A stretch of 64,000 bases of DNA from Acinetobacter sp. ANC 3781 (GCF_004331285.1 NZ_SJOH01000016.1:1-64000); one strand, 5' to 3'. Shown: positions 48,373-58,082, counted from the first letter of the stretch. The notes: generated from the letters alone by a model not told the origin. Numbers and translations: made by a program.

Positions 48373-49302
48373 ATGAACAATATTCATAATAAAAGTACGA
48401 TTGGTAGTACTGTTGATATGGCAATTTTCCACCGTATCGATATTAATTTATATCCACTTTTTATTGCGATTTATGAGCAAAAAAGTATTTCCAAAGCTGC
48501 ACAAATTTTATGTATCAGCCAATCTGCGGCCAGTCATGCTTTACAACGCTTAAGACAAAATTTACAGGATGATTTATTTGTCCGTGCAGGCAGTAAAATG
48601 TTACCTACTCCCTTTGCGGAACAAATTTATCCTGTGATTAAAAATGCTTTGATTGCAATTCAAGGTATTTCACTACAAAAACAAAATTTTGATTCAAGCA
48701 TGGTGCAAACTTTAAAAATTGCAGTGCATGATGAAATTGAACCGATTATCTTCCCTAAACTGGTGAAGCATTTTCATCAACTTGATTTAGCCATTCAGTT
48801 TTCCAGTATTAAGCTAGACCGTAAAAATGTGGTTACTGATCTTGCTACTCAGCAAATAGATTTTGTGATTGATTTAGAAAAAAACTTTGGAGAAAAAACT
48901 CAGTTTGAAAAACTGGTGCAAGACCAATTTGTGGTATGTACTCAACAGCAAAGCATGACCGAAGATATTTATCTGGCCTCACCACATATTGGCGTTTCAT
49001 CACGACGTACTGGGGTTTTGGTTGAAGATATTTATTTGAATCGAAAACAACTTTCCCGTCATATTTTTTTACGTTGTCAACATTATTCAACTGCCTTACA
49101 GATTTTAAGTCAACAATCTCAAGCCATTCTTACCATTCCTAAACATATATTGGTTCATTTACAATTGGCAGAGGGTTTGAATGTTTTTGATATTCCAGTT
49201 GAATTACCTAATCTTGTTATGGGGATGTATTGGCATAAGGATCGTGAATTAAATTCACGGCATAAATTTTTACGAAGTGAAATTTCTAAAATTTTTGCTT
49301 AG
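48373..49302 (+). CDS. LysR-family transcriptional regulator
   Basis: 309-residue LysR protein. The helix-turn-helix is KSISKAAQILCISQSAASHALQRLRQNL, about residues 37-64. Residues before about 20 are unusually long, and ATG at 48418 (MAIFHRIDINLYPLF) could be the true start. It is divergent from the acyl-CoA dehydrogenase operon over 94 bp and probably controls it. Its final codons include the first copy of the CTTAGGCTATTT repeat. Confidence 0.86.
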   Translation: MNNIHNKSTIGSTVDMAIFHRIDINLYPLFIAIYEQKSISKAAQILCISQSAASHALQRLRQNLQDDLFVRAGSKMLPTPFAEQIYPVIKNALIAIQGISLQKQNFDSSMVQTLKIAVHDEIEPIIFPKLVKHFHQLDLAIQFSSIKLDRKNVVTDLATQQIDFVIDLEKNFGEKTQFEKLVQDQFVVCTQQQSMTEDIYLASPHIGVSSRRTGVLVEDIYLNRKQLSRHIFLRCQHYSTALQILSQQSQAILTIPKHILVHLQLAEGLNVFDIPVELPNLVMGMYWHKDRELNSRHKFLRSEISKIFA

Positions 49303-49393
49303 GCTATTTTAGCAAGAATGATTTATTTAACTTAGGCTATTTATCCACGCATCTATAGTCTTTCAGCATTTAGAGGAAATGCTTAGGCTATTT
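49298..49393. repeat. three copies of the 12-mer CTTAGGCTATTT
   Basis: Exact copies lie at 49298-49309, 49331-49342 and 49382-49393, all in the same direction. The first overlaps the stop codon of the LysR gene. A fourth exact copy lies at 52475-52486 inside the unknown gene at 51865. The spacings are irregular (33 and 51 bases), so it is not a simple tandem duplication. Confidence 0.7.
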
Positions 49394-49521
49394 TTAATAG
49401 TACAAAATGAAACACTAACTGTTTAGCTTTTAAGCCGTACAAACTCTGGCTTTCACCTACAATGATCCATCTCCTAGCTGTGTCTATATATAGCTAATTT
49501 TTAAGGATTTGGATTATAACT

Positions 49522-50073
49522 TTGTTGCATCTCTCCCCTACCTCGCAAATTGTGCTGGGGCTATTAGCCTTATGTTTTTCCTATTATGTGCTGCATAAAA
49601 TCACCATTTATTTAAAGAATTTATTTCAGCCGTTTAAGAAAGGTAAAAAATACTGGTGCCGTGTGAGTGCAGTAAGTGATGGCGATACTCTTACCTGCTA
49701 CCGTTTTAATATAAGACGCTCTGAAACCAAATTACGCTTTGCTTATGTGGATGCACCTGAATCTAGCCAAAGCTATGGCAAGGAATCCCAGCGCTTGGTC
49801 CAAAGCATGGTAAAAAATAAAATGGTTCGGGTAAAAATTACCGATATCGACCGTTATGGACGCTGTGTCGGTGTGGTATATCGCTATCGCAAGAATATTA
49901 ATGAAGAGATTGTTAAACGCGGTGCTGCATGGGTATATGAAGAATATATCAAGGATAAAAACCATTTGCGCTATATGCTGGACTTGCAAAATAAGGCCAA
50001 AAAACAGAAAAAAGGTTTATGGAAAAGTTCCCGCCCTGTACGCCCGAGTGTTTATCGTAAACAGGGCAAATAA
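49522..50073 (+). CDS. membrane-anchored thermonuclease-family nuclease
   Basis: 183-residue Staphylococcal-nuclease-like enzyme. An N-terminal hydrophobic helix (about residues 8-30) should anchor it to the membrane. The OB-fold core follows: CRVSAVSDGDTLTCY, LRFAYVDAPESSQSYGKES (Asp and Glu of the active site) and ITDIDRYGRCVGVVY (Arg), and then GAAWVYEEY. It would cut single-stranded DNA or RNA outside or at the membrane. The start is a TTG at 49522 with GGAT upstream; no ATG opens the domain earlier. Confidence 0.84.
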   Translation: MLHLSPTSQIVLGLLALCFSYYVLHKITIYLKNLFQPFKKGKKYWCRVSAVSDGDTLTCYRFNIRRSETKLRFAYVDAPESSQSYGKESQRLVQSMVKNKMVRVKITDIDRYGRCVGVVYRYRKNINEEIVKRGAAWVYEEYIKDKNHLRYMLDLQNKAKKQKKGLWKSSRPVRPSVYRKQGK

Positions 50074-50145
50074 TATTTTTATAAATTTGAATATTAAGAT
50101 AGATGTATATAAATTTTAAATACATATCAAAATTAAAATAAATTT

Positions 50146-51606
50146 TTATATCAAACGCGCTAATTCATTTTGTATGAGTTGGCGTAATTTTTTCATGCAT
50201 AATTTAATTTCAGTGTCGTTAAGTGAACTAAACCCCAGTACAAAACCATATTCATTATCATATTCATAAAACTGGCTTAGACGGGTAATGGCAATATTAT
50301 GTAGTTCTGCACCATTGACCAAAGCTTGCTCCAATGCATTTGGAATCTCTGCTTTAAAATAACATGCAACCTGCATACTCGGATGATGCTGTTTCACAAA
50401 ACAGAATTCAGATAAATAGAACTCAAAACAACTCATAAACGTTTGATAACGCTTTAAATAGAGCTGTTGCATCTGTCTTAAATATTCAGCGTAATGGCCG
50501 CGTTGCATAAAATTTCCAAGCAAAACCTGAAAATATTGGGACGGCGCACTGCCATCAATATAATTACGATAACGCTTAAAAGGCTCAATTAGAGCTTTGG
50601 GCAAAATCATATAAGAGAGTCGTAAACTTGGTAAAATATATTTACTGAAAGAGCCAAGATAAATCGTCCGTTGATAAGGATCAAAACCTAAAATGGCAGT
50701 ATTTCCTATTTTATTTAATAACAGTGCATCATAATCATCTTCAAGAATATAACTATTATTTTTTTCTGCGTATTCAAGAATTTGCTTTTTTCGTGCTGTA
50801 CTCATTTGAATACCACTCGGATACTGACTAGCAGGTGTTACATAAATTGCTTTTACATCGTAAATATTGGCACAATCCTGTATTTTCAATCCTTCAGGAT
50901 CTAAGCCAATACATTTTAAATCCAGATTCATATGCTTAAAAAGTTGATAGGCATTGGAATAATATGGATTCTCCATAATAATTTTATCATTCGAATTGAA
51001 TAGTACCCGTCCACACAGATATAAGGCTTGCTGGGTACTATTCACAATAAGCACTTGTTCTGCAGATATTTGAGCATTACGATTCAAATTAATATGTTGG
51101 GCAATTTGCTGACATAATAAATCATCACCTGCAGTATTATCTTTTAAGAAGATATTTAAACCATACTGGTTTAGCGCATTTTTTTCTGTTTCGTACCATT
51201 TTTTAAATGGGAAATTACGTATTTCAGGCATACCGTCAGCAAAAAAATTCAGGTTTTGATCAAAAAATAAATTCTCTAATTGTTCGGTATTTTCCGGAAG
51301 TCGATATTCAACCGTTTCAGATGGTAGCTGTTCTACTTTTAATTGTGCTTTAATAAAAGTGCCTTTCCCTTTGATTCGTTCAAATATTCTTTCTTGTTCT
51401 AATTGGGCATACACTTTTTCAATGGTATCACGTGATACCCCTAAGTATTCGGATAAAAATCGTGTGGATGGGCATTTAAAATCAGACTGCAAATGTAATT
51501 GTGGCAAGGTTTCTTTAATGGCTAAATATATTTTAGTTCTTAATTTATTCTCATTATTCTGTGCAAGATTTTGATTTAATAACTGGATAAATTCATTTTT
51601 TTTCAT
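50146..51606 (-). CDS. MocR/PdxR-type regulator (GntR-aminotransferase fusion)
   Basis: 486-residue fusion. Residues about 20-85 form a GntR winged helix (TRFLSEYLGVSRDTIEKVYAQLEQERIF) and residues 110-480 a class I aminotransferase-like domain. The PLP lysine lies in GSFSKYILPSLRLSYMI, with EDDYDALLLN for the ring Asp. Family members regulate vitamin B6, GABA or taurine genes using PLP as ligand. The target is unknown; the neighbour is an unknown gene on the same strand. Confidence 0.86.
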   Translation of the reverse strand: MKKNEFIQLLNQNLAQNNENKLRTKIYLAIKETLPQLHLQSDFKCPSTRFLSEYLGVSRDTIEKVYAQLEQERIFERIKGKGTFIKAQLKVEQLPSETVEYRLPENTEQLENLFFDQNLNFFADGMPEIRNFPFKKWYETEKNALNQYGLNIFLKDNTAGDDLLCQQIAQHINLNRNAQISAEQVLIVNSTQQALYLCGRVLFNSNDKIIMENPYYSNAYQLFKHMNLDLKCIGLDPEGLKIQDCANIYDVKAIYVTPASQYPSGIQMSTARKKQILEYAEKNNSYILEDDYDALLLNKIGNTAILGFDPYQRTIYLGSFSKYILPSLRLSYMILPKALIEPFKRYRNYIDGSAPSQYFQVLLGNFMQRGHYAEYLRQMQQLYLKRYQTFMSCFEFYLSEFCFVKQHHPSMQVACYFKAEIPNALEQALVNGAELHNIAITRLSQFYEYDNEYGFVLGFSSLNDTEIKLCMKKLRQLIQNELARLI

Positions 51607-51864
51607 TTCATAACCTGCACGTATCCTGCTTATTTAGACAACAATTAAAAACGCCTTATCGAAACAAGGGAGTGTCTTCAAAAAACTTAATATTAAGAGT
51701 GAATTATCTTTTTGAGCGTGTACCTTTGTTGCTTCAGGCAGCCTCTTCTGATGTGAAAGCATATACTGTGGTTCATTGCTTTTTGCCAAGAAGAAAAAAC
51801 TAAGGAATATGCAGCCTAACAGCAGAATGATTCACAGCACCAAATATGATAAGGGTTATTTAGC

Positions 51865-52677
51865 TCATTCATTAGCATATCTCAATTTTGATTCAAGATT
51901 GTTTTTAAAGATGGTTTCGGTAAATTCACCAAAAACAGATAATTTTTCAAAAAGATGTTCGCTGTACATCAAATCATCAATCAAATGCGCTGCATCATTT
52001 AATTTCATATGAAACTGACGACTGACTAAAGGTGCATTTTCATTTGTGATGTTTTGACAAACTCGTGCTAATTCGGGAGTCTTTCTTTTCCAGAATAGTG
52101 TTTTAAAATCAATTTCTGTCAAATTAAACTGTTTTTGCTCCAGTAATATCTCATCAAGCTGGACTTGAAATAGACTTTCTAACTGTTGTTTGGCAGCAGA
52201 ATCCATTCCACTCTGCCCGATTATGGTTATATGCTGACAAGCAGGATCAAGTAAGGCTTTGGCTAAAGCATACATTTTAAACTCAACCGCATTAAATTCA
52301 CTCGGCACCAAATCCAGACATAAATTCATTTCAGCAATGGATTGCTGATTTTTCAGTTCTAACGCATCAAGACGAAAATAATGGGTATAGACCTGTTTAA
52401 CAATATTCTGTCTGGGGGCAATATAAATCGTATTCTGATTCAGGATAGCATGGATAAAAGGTGTAAATAAATAACTTAGGCTATTTTCTAAAGTGGAGCT
52501 TTGAAGGATGTAATTATGGGATGATTGCTGCATAGATCGGGCGGCTAGACTTTGCTGAAGAATGGCATCAAATTCGTCAAGAGTATGAATTCCCAGTCTT
52601 TGCAGGATTTTTTCCGAATCAATTTGATTCAAATCAAAAAAATCTAAAATAAATTGGAAGCTTAGACTTTGCAGCAT
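51865..52677 (-). CDS. conserved hypothetical protein
   Basis: 270-residue protein with no signal peptide. A TTG 15 bases upstream could open the frame, but ATG at 52677 has GAGG 5 bases before it and is preferred. The residue pattern suggests a helical N-terminus (LQSLSFQFILDFFDLNQIDSEKILQRLG) and a central alpha/beta part (HITIIGQSGMDSAAKQQLESLF). I do not recognise the family. It lies between the cio operon (upstream, same strand) and the MocR regulator. Confidence 0.6.
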   Translation of the reverse strand: MLQSLSFQFILDFFDLNQIDSEKILQRLGIHTLDEFDAILQQSLAARSMQQSSHNYILQSSTLENSLSYLFTPFIHAILNQNTIYIAPRQNIVKQVYTHYFRLDALELKNQQSIAEMNLCLDLVPSEFNAVEFKMYALAKALLDPACQHITIIGQSGMDSAAKQQLESLFQVQLDEILLEQKQFNLTEIDFKTLFWKRKTPELARVCQNITNENAPLVSRQFHMKLNDAAHLIDDLMYSEHLFEKLSVFGEFTETIFKNNLESKLRYANE

Positions 52678-52763
52678 GATCGCCTCGGACAATACGCACT
52701 ATAAAATGAATAAACATAATATAAGACTTGAACTACAATGAAGTGGTCTGCGTTATGACAAGC

Positions 52764-52794
52764 AAGTGGTCTGTTTTTAGCAGACCGCTTTTAA
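52764..52794 (-). terminator. hairpin after the cio operon
   Basis: AAGTGGTCTG and CAGACCGCTT (one G-U) pair around TTTTTAG; T-rich on the minus-strand side is limited. A direct repeat of AAGTGGTCTG lies 23 bp to the left at 52741. It probably ends the cioAB-DUF2474 transcript. Confidence 0.6.
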
Positions 52795-52812
52795 AGTAAC
52801 TTGAGTTGTTGA

Positions 52813-52923
52813 TTAGATATAGGCCAATTGAATCAAGAGCCTGAATGCACCCGCCACTAGAACTAAAGCGAAAAATCCACCTAGCCACAACACAATAAAC
52901 CACTGGGTTTGTGAGAGTTTCAT
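52813..52923 (-). CDS. DUF2474 small subunit of cytochrome bd-type oxidase
   Basis: 36-residue single-span protein beginning MKLSQTQWFIVLWLGGFFALVL and ending RLLIQLAYI, with a GGAGTG ribosome site. It directly follows the cydB-type gene. Tiny membrane subunits of this kind (CydX, and DUF2474 in cyanide-insensitive oxidases) sit at the end of bd oxidase operons and stabilise the heme core. Size, position and the one helix fit; it is easily missed in annotation. Confidence 0.75.
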   Translation of the reverse strand: MKLSQTQWFIVLWLGGFFALVLVAGAFRLLIQLAYI

Positions 52924-52932
52924 ATTCACTCC

Positions 52933-53937
52933 TTAATGATAGCCTTTATCACCAATCCGGACTTTATCGCGGAATACCCAATAGGATAATCCTGTATACA
53001 TCAGAATAATGGGAATCAGCAGTAGCGCACCAATTAAGGTAAATAACTGGCTACTCTGTGGGGCGGCGGCCTCCCAGATGGTAACGGATGGCGGGATGAT
53101 ATAAGGCCATAAACTGATGAGAAAGCCGGTATAAGCCAAAATTACCAAAGCTAGAGTGTACATAAACGGGCTAAGTTCTTTGCGCTGTTTACAGGCACGT
53201 AAAGCCATAAAGGTAAACACTAAAACCAGAATCGGGACAGGACTAAAATAGGTGAGTTGTGGTTGACTAAACCAGCGTTCGGCAATTTCCGGATGAGCTA
53301 AAGGCGTATAAATACTAACGCAGCCAAAAATAATGAATAAGGCAACAATCATCTTCGGCATGATTTGGTACATTCGACTTTGCAAGTCGGCATCTGTTTT
53401 AAAGATGAGCCAGCCACAGCCCAGGGTGGCATAAAGCACCACCACGCCTATACCTGTAAAGACTGAAAATGGGGTTAACCAGTCTAAACCGCCACCGGTA
53501 TATACGCCATTTGTGGTTTTAATTCCTTGAATGTACGCCCCTAGAATAATGCCCTGTAAAAATCCGGTTAAAATAGATCCTCCAATAAAGGCCATATCCC
53601 AAAAATGTCGGTTACGTCTGGATTTAAAACGGAATTCGAAAGCTACTCCACGGAAAATAAGCGCCACCACCATCAGAATAATGGGCAAGTACAGTGCAGA
53701 AAGTACCGTTGAATAAACCAGAGGAAATGCAGCAAATAATCCGGCTCCTCCCAACACCATCCAGGTTTCATTGCCATCCCATACTGGAGCAACAGTATTC
53801 ATCATCACATCACGTTCTTGTTGACCTTTAAAGAAGGGAAACAAGATGCCGATACCTAAATCAAAACCATCCAGTACCACATAAATCAGTACACCAACAG
53901 CAATAATTACAATCCAGATAAAAGATAAATCAATCAT
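52933..53937 (-). CDS. cioB: cytochrome bd-type quinol oxidase subunit II
   Basis: 334-residue inner-membrane subunit with eight or nine helices. The subunit II hallmark opening is IDLSFIWIVIIAVGVLIYVVLDGFDLGIG, followed by APVWDGNETWMVLGGAGLFAAFPLVYSTVLSALYLP and FRGVAFEFRFK. With subunit I it oxidises quinol and reduces oxygen to water. Its ATG overlaps the subunit I stop by 4 bases (ATGA). The pairing with a short-Q-loop subunit I suggests the cyanide-insensitive CioAB subtype; cydB is the general name. Confidence 0.92.
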   Translation of the reverse strand: MIDLSFIWIVIIAVGVLIYVVLDGFDLGIGILFPFFKGQQERDVMMNTVAPVWDGNETWMVLGGAGLFAAFPLVYSTVLSALYLPIILMVVALIFRGVAFEFRFKSRRNRHFWDMAFIGGSILTGFLQGIILGAYIQGIKTTNGVYTGGGLDWLTPFSVFTGIGVVVLYATLGCGWLIFKTDADLQSRMYQIMPKMIVALFIIFGCVSIYTPLAHPEIAERWFSQPQLTYFSPVPILVLVFTFMALRACKQRKELSPFMYTLALVILAYTGFLISLWPYIIPPSVTIWEAAAPQSSQLFTLIGALLLIPIILMYTGLSYWVFRDKVRIGDKGYH

Positions 53938-55373
53938 TTGTCATTCTCCTGGTGGTTGTCGAGAGGCTGACCATCCAGCTCTTCATCGGTACTGCCCAAT
54001 GGACGATGCGAAGCTTGAATAACCTTTTCTTCGCTATGTGGTACTGAATGAACAAATTCCGGACCTTTATGCATGATTCGCAACATGTAATAAATGCCAA
54101 TACCAAAGACCACGCAATACACCACTACAAAAATAATCAGGGTTAATCCGACTTGTTCTGCCGACACTGGGGATAAGGCATCTTTAGTCCGCATCACCCC
54201 ATAGACAACCCAAGGCTGACGTCCTACTTCTGTGGTAAACCAGCCCGCCAACATTGCGATAAAACCAGATGGCCCCATAATCAGTGCAAAACGGTGAAAC
54301 CATGGACTTTCATAGAACCTGCCAGTTTTTCTGAGCCACAAACCTATTAGTGCTAATAACAGCATCAACACGCCCAGACCGACCATGATCCGGAAGCTCC
54401 AAAACACAATGGTTGAGTTTGGTCGGTCTTCAGGTGCAAATTCTTTCAAGCCTTGAACTTTGCCCTGCATAGAATGGGTTAAAATCAGGCTTCCCACATT
54501 TGGAATACCTATTGCATATTTCGTTTCTTCTGCCTGCATATCTGGAATACCAAATAAATACAAAGGCATGCCTTCATTATGATTGGTTTCCCAGTGCCCT
54601 TCTATCGCCGCGATTTTCGCCGGTTGATACTTTAAGGTATTGATCCCATGCATATCTCCAATCAGAACCTGCAAAGGTGTAAGAACCAACAGCATCCATA
54701 AGGCCATGGAAAAAGACGTTTTTACCAAAGCATCACGGCGACCTTTGATTAAATGCCATGCTGCTGTGCTGGCCACCAGCAAGGCTGAGACCAAGAATGC
54801 AGCCATTGCCATATGCGCCAGGCGGTATGGAAAAGAGGGATTAAAAACTATCGCCAACCAGTCTTGTGGAACGATAATGCCATTTTCAATGCTGAAACCT
54901 TGTGGGGTCTGCATCCAGCTGTTTGAAGATAGAATCCAGAACATGGAAATACAGGTTCCGACTGCCACCATGACAGTTGCAAAGAAATGTGCCCGAGGAC
55001 CAACGCGCCCCCAGCCAAACAGCATAATGCCCAAAAATCCGGCCTCCAGAAAGAAGGCACTCAGCACCTCATAGGCTAAAAGTGGTCCTGTAACACTACC
55101 CGAGATTCGCGAGAATTCGCTCCAGTTGGTTCCGAACTGGTAACTCATGACCACGCCTGAAACCACCCCCATACCAAAGGCAATCGCAAATATTTTAACC
55201 CAAAACTTAAACAGGTCTTGATATACCGGGTTTTGAGTTCTGAGCCAGCGCCATTCTAAAACAGCAAGGAAGCTTGCAAGACCAATCGAAATTGCAGGAA
55301 AAATAATATGAAATGATACGGTGAAAGCAAATTGAATTCGTGCCAGTTCAAGTGCGGTTAATCCTAGATTCAT
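53934..55373 (-). CDS. cioA: cytochrome bd-type quinol oxidase subunit I
   Basis: 479-residue heme-carrying subunit. It has LELARIQFAFTVSFHIIFPAISIG (heme b595 ligand His22), the second heme region FPYRLAHMAMAAFLV, and GWFTTEVGRQPWVVYGVMRT of the quinol site. The length is shorter than E. coli CydA, fitting the short Q-loop (CioA) type. A polar C-terminal tail follows the last helix (about residues 440-479). A longer frame from 55424 exists, but ATG at 55373 has an AAGGTG site and the standard start. Operon order: cioA, cioB, DUF2474. Confidence 0.93.
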   Translation of the reverse strand: MNLGLTALELARIQFAFTVSFHIIFPAISIGLASFLAVLEWRWLRTQNPVYQDLFKFWVKIFAIAFGMGVVSGVVMSYQFGTNWSEFSRISGSVTGPLLAYEVLSAFFLEAGFLGIMLFGWGRVGPRAHFFATVMVAVGTCISMFWILSSNSWMQTPQGFSIENGIIVPQDWLAIVFNPSFPYRLAHMAMAAFLVSALLVASTAAWHLIKGRRDALVKTSFSMALWMLLVLTPLQVLIGDMHGINTLKYQPAKIAAIEGHWETNHNEGMPLYLFGIPDMQAEETKYAIGIPNVGSLILTHSMQGKVQGLKEFAPEDRPNSTIVFWSFRIMVGLGVLMLLLALIGLWLRKTGRFYESPWFHRFALIMGPSGFIAMLAGWFTTEVGRQPWVVYGVMRTKDALSPVSAEQVGLTLIIFVVVYCVVFGIGIYYMLRIMHKGPEFVHSVPHSEEKVIQASHRPLGSTDEELDGQPLDNHQENDK

Positions 55374-55646
55374 AACATCACCTTTTTTAATTCGTCGATA
55401 TGGTGAGTGAACACGCAGATACACAATCGCGTTATTTTTTTGTTTTGACCTGTTTCAGAATACTCTCGAAACTTCAGCAAAGTATGTTGATTTATTATTT
55501 CAGCATTATTTAAAGGACTTAAAATTTGGGCCCAGGCTGTCTTTTTCCTCATATATGAAGGAAAGAAATAAATATTCATGGCAATCTCTATAAAAATGGT
55601 TCATTAGTTTCATGTCTAAAACATGGCATCCAATTTTTTATACAGA

Positions 55647-56072
55647 TCAAGGTGGAGCTCGACCCTGCGGTATTAAAAACAGCCGTTGTAGCTCAAAATA
55701 AACGTATTTAAAGCGCTGTACAAATACCAAAAAACGTACCTGTATCCGCTCTATCACTGTTTTAATAGCAAAATCAGGATGCAGAACCAGGTCGGAATAA
55801 ACTTTGCAATATTGACATTGATGATTATGTGCATGATGTATAGGGTCATGCTGATAAGAAAAATAATGACCTAAAAATTCTAAATGATATTTTGTTTCAC
55901 GAACTGGATTAGAAGTATCGACCTGATCAAATGAAGGTGCAATTAAATGATGGGTCATGGATAGACAGACCGGAGTAATATGATATTTTCCCGGCAGCAA
56001 TGGCTGTAAATATACAGCAAGCTGTAAAAGTATTATTGCAAAAGCAAGCAGCAACCCATTACGTAGAAGCAA
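55647..56072 (-). CDS. DUF2946-like small secreted or membrane protein
   Basis: 141-residue protein with an N-terminal hydrophobic segment (residues 5-25) that can act as signal or anchor. A His/Cys cluster in the middle (HHAHNHQCQYCKVYSDLV) resembles the DUF2946 family, in which a His-x-CxxC motif suggests metal (copper) binding, and the product ends with a Pro-rich tail (GRAPP). No function is established. It is a single gene with no copper resistance genes adjacent in the window. Confidence 0.6.
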   Translation of the reverse strand: MLLRNGLLLAFAIILLQLAVYLQPLLPGKYHITPVCLSMTHHLIAPSFDQVDTSNPVRETKYHLEFLGHYFSYQHDPIHHAHNHQCQYCKVYSDLVLHPDFAIKTVIERIQVRFLVFVQRFKYVYFELQRLFLIPQGRAPP

Positions 56073-56324
56073 AATTTAATCTCAAACCATGTTTACCTGG
56101 CGATTTATTAGAAGCATTTAAGAGCAGAATTTAAATTCCATACCCTTCAATTCAACTTCTATCTACCTTCTAGTTTATAAAAAAGTATTTTCAAGGTGGT
56201 CTGAATATATTTAAGTCATTGGTCTTTTTTTGTCTAGAAAATTTATTTTCAACCTGATTAATACTTGAATCATCTTATAAAGAGGCGTAAAGTTAAATTA
56301 ATTTAGTTACCCTGGCTAACTATA

Positions 56325-56765
56325 ATGTCACCTCAACTTAAATTCCGAGCTTCATTATTACGCTGCGCGCGTCTCCTGAGTGATGAAATCAATACCATTT
56401 TATTGCCCCATCATTTGAATTATTCCTTATGGCAAGTGCTGTATGTAATTCAGTTAAAACAAGGCTGCACCTCGATCGACATTGCAGAGTATCTGAATGT
56501 CTCCAAGCCATCCATTGCAAAACGTATCCATGCACTGATGCAACTAGAAGTACTTGAACAAGTCGATACTGAAGACAAACGGCAAAAGAAACTGATCCTG
56601 AGTCAAAAAGGTATACAACTTTTTCAAATTTGCTCTGAAAAAATGGATGTTTTTGAACAGCAATTGCTCTTTCCACTAGATCAAGATATGCAAAAAATTA
56701 CCCTGACTACCCTTCATACGCTTATGGATCATCTGCAAGATCTTAAATCAGGTACACAACCATGA
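56325..56765 (+). CDS. MarR-family transcriptional regulator
   Basis: 146-residue MarR protein. The winged helix is CTSIDIAEYLNVSKPSIAKRIHALMQLEVLEQVDTEDKRQKKLILS, about residues 47-92, and the flanking helices serve dimerisation. It ends 4 bases inside the start of an MFS transporter (ATGA overlap), so it is coupled to it and most likely represses it until a small molecule is bound. A likely operator lies in the 250 bp upstream gap but no clear dyad was fixed. Confidence 0.86.
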   Translation: MSPQLKFRASLLRCARLLSDEINTILLPHHLNYSLWQVLYVIQLKQGCTSIDIAEYLNVSKPSIAKRIHALMQLEVLEQVDTEDKRQKKLILSQKGIQLFQICSEKMDVFEQQLLFPLDQDMQKITLTTLHTLMDHLQDLKSGTQP

Positions 56766-57967
56766 ATGAAAATGCCCCCTTATGGTCGAGAAATTTTATT
56801 CTTGTTAGCGCTATTAACTTTCAACTGGTACTGACCTTTTATCTGCTTGTAGTGGTGATCGTCGGTTATGCGGTAGCTGAACTCGGTGCAACCACGGCGC
56901 AAGCAGGCCTAGTCTCGGGTTTATTTATTGTCGGTACGCTAATTGGCCGTTTGTTTGTAGGCAAATTTCTAGAACGCTTTGGAGGTAAAACCACACTAAT
57001 TGTGGGTTTAACCGGCTTCCTGATCTTTTCTGGCTTCTATTTTATGAAGTTCGATGTAGGTATGCTTTTACTTGTGCGATTTATGCATGGTTTTATGATG
57101 GGCATGGCCTCTACTGTTTTAGGAACCATTATTGCGCAAATATTGCCGCCAACTCGTCGCGGTGAAGGCATTGGTTACTACAGCATGAGCAGTACTTTGG
57201 GAACAGCGATTGGTCCTTTCCTCGCCATATGGATGATGCTGCACATTGGTTATGATTCCATTTTTATTGTTTCAAGCATTATCGCATTGAGTTGTCTTAT
57301 AGTGGCTCTGCTGGTTCAAGTACCTAATCTTGCGCAACAAAATAACCTGCTTGATATTTCTGTGCCCGCTGAGAAACCCAGCTGGATTTCCCAATTTATT
57401 GAACACAAAGCACTGCCGATTTCTTTTGTTATGTTATTGGCATCTGTTTGCTATTCAGGTGTGTTGTCCTTTATCAACTTTTACGCCAAAGAAATTGATC
57501 TGGTTGAAACAGCCTCTTTTTTCTTCTTGATGTATGCCATTGCGATCTTGATATCGCGTCCCTTTACCGGTCCATTGCTGGATCGTAAGGGTGAAAATAT
57601 CATCATGTATCCTGCTTTTATTATTATGGCAATTGCCATGGTTTTATTAAGCCAGGTACAAAGTTCGTTGATGCTTCTGGTTTGTGCAGGCTTACTGGGT
57701 TTTGGTTATGGCAATATTCAATCTGTTTGCCAAACTGTTGCGGTAAAAAGTGCCAGTATTGAGCGGATGGGTTTTGCGACCTCAACCTTCTTTATTTTTC
57801 TCGATGCAGGTTTAGGTTTTGGTCCTTATTTCATTGGTCACGCACTGGATTATATTGATTATTCACAACTGTATTTCTACAGCGCAATGTGTGTTTTAGT
57901 CTGTATTGTAGTTTACTATCTATTGCATGGCCGCAAGGCAAGCAAACGCCGATACATCTCTGCTTAA
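56762..57967 (+). CDS. MFS transporter (drug-efflux type)
   Basis: 401-residue, 12-helix transporter. Motif A is LFVGKFLERFGGKTTLI, and RRGEGIGYYSMSSTLGTAIGPF is the helix 4-5 region. RPFTGPLLDRKGENIIMYP is the second-half motif A and GFATSTFFIFLDAGLGFGPY is in helix 11. It forms an operon with the MarR regulator, as multidrug or aromatic compound exporters commonly do. It is a paralogue of the MFS gene at 28697. Confidence 0.89.
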   Translation: MNENAPLWSRNFILVSAINFQLVLTFYLLVVVIVGYAVAELGATTAQAGLVSGLFIVGTLIGRLFVGKFLERFGGKTTLIVGLTGFLIFSGFYFMKFDVGMLLLVRFMHGFMMGMASTVLGTIIAQILPPTRRGEGIGYYSMSSTLGTAIGPFLAIWMMLHIGYDSIFIVSSIIALSCLIVALLVQVPNLAQQNNLLDISVPAEKPSWISQFIEHKALPISFVMLLASVCYSGVLSFINFYAKEIDLVETASFFFLMYAIAILISRPFTGPLLDRKGENIIMYPAFIIMAIAMVLLSQVQSSLMLLVCAGLLGFGYGNIQSVCQTVAVKSASIERMGFATSTFFIFLDAGLGFGPYFIGHALDYIDYSQLYFYSAMCVLVCIVVYYLLHGRKASKRRYISA

Positions 57968-58023
57968 AAACAGGCATCTAAAAATAGCGCTGGTAGAAAG
58001 TCCCCTTTTACAAAAGCGGATTT

Positions 58024-58057
58024 AAAAAAAGAGAGATCAATCTGACCTCTCTTTTTT
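58024..58057. terminator. bidirectional terminator after the MFS gene
   Basis: AAAAGAGAG and CTCTCTTTT pair around ATCAATCTGAC with A- and T-runs, between the MFS gene and the convergent nitroreductase. Confidence 0.85.
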
Positions 58058-58082
58058 ATTTTCTTTCTTGCAAAATCAACAA

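Noticed and set aside
54640-55074. 144-codon plus-strand frame inside cioA
   Set aside because: Lies wholly within the conserved oxidase gene; antisense shadow.
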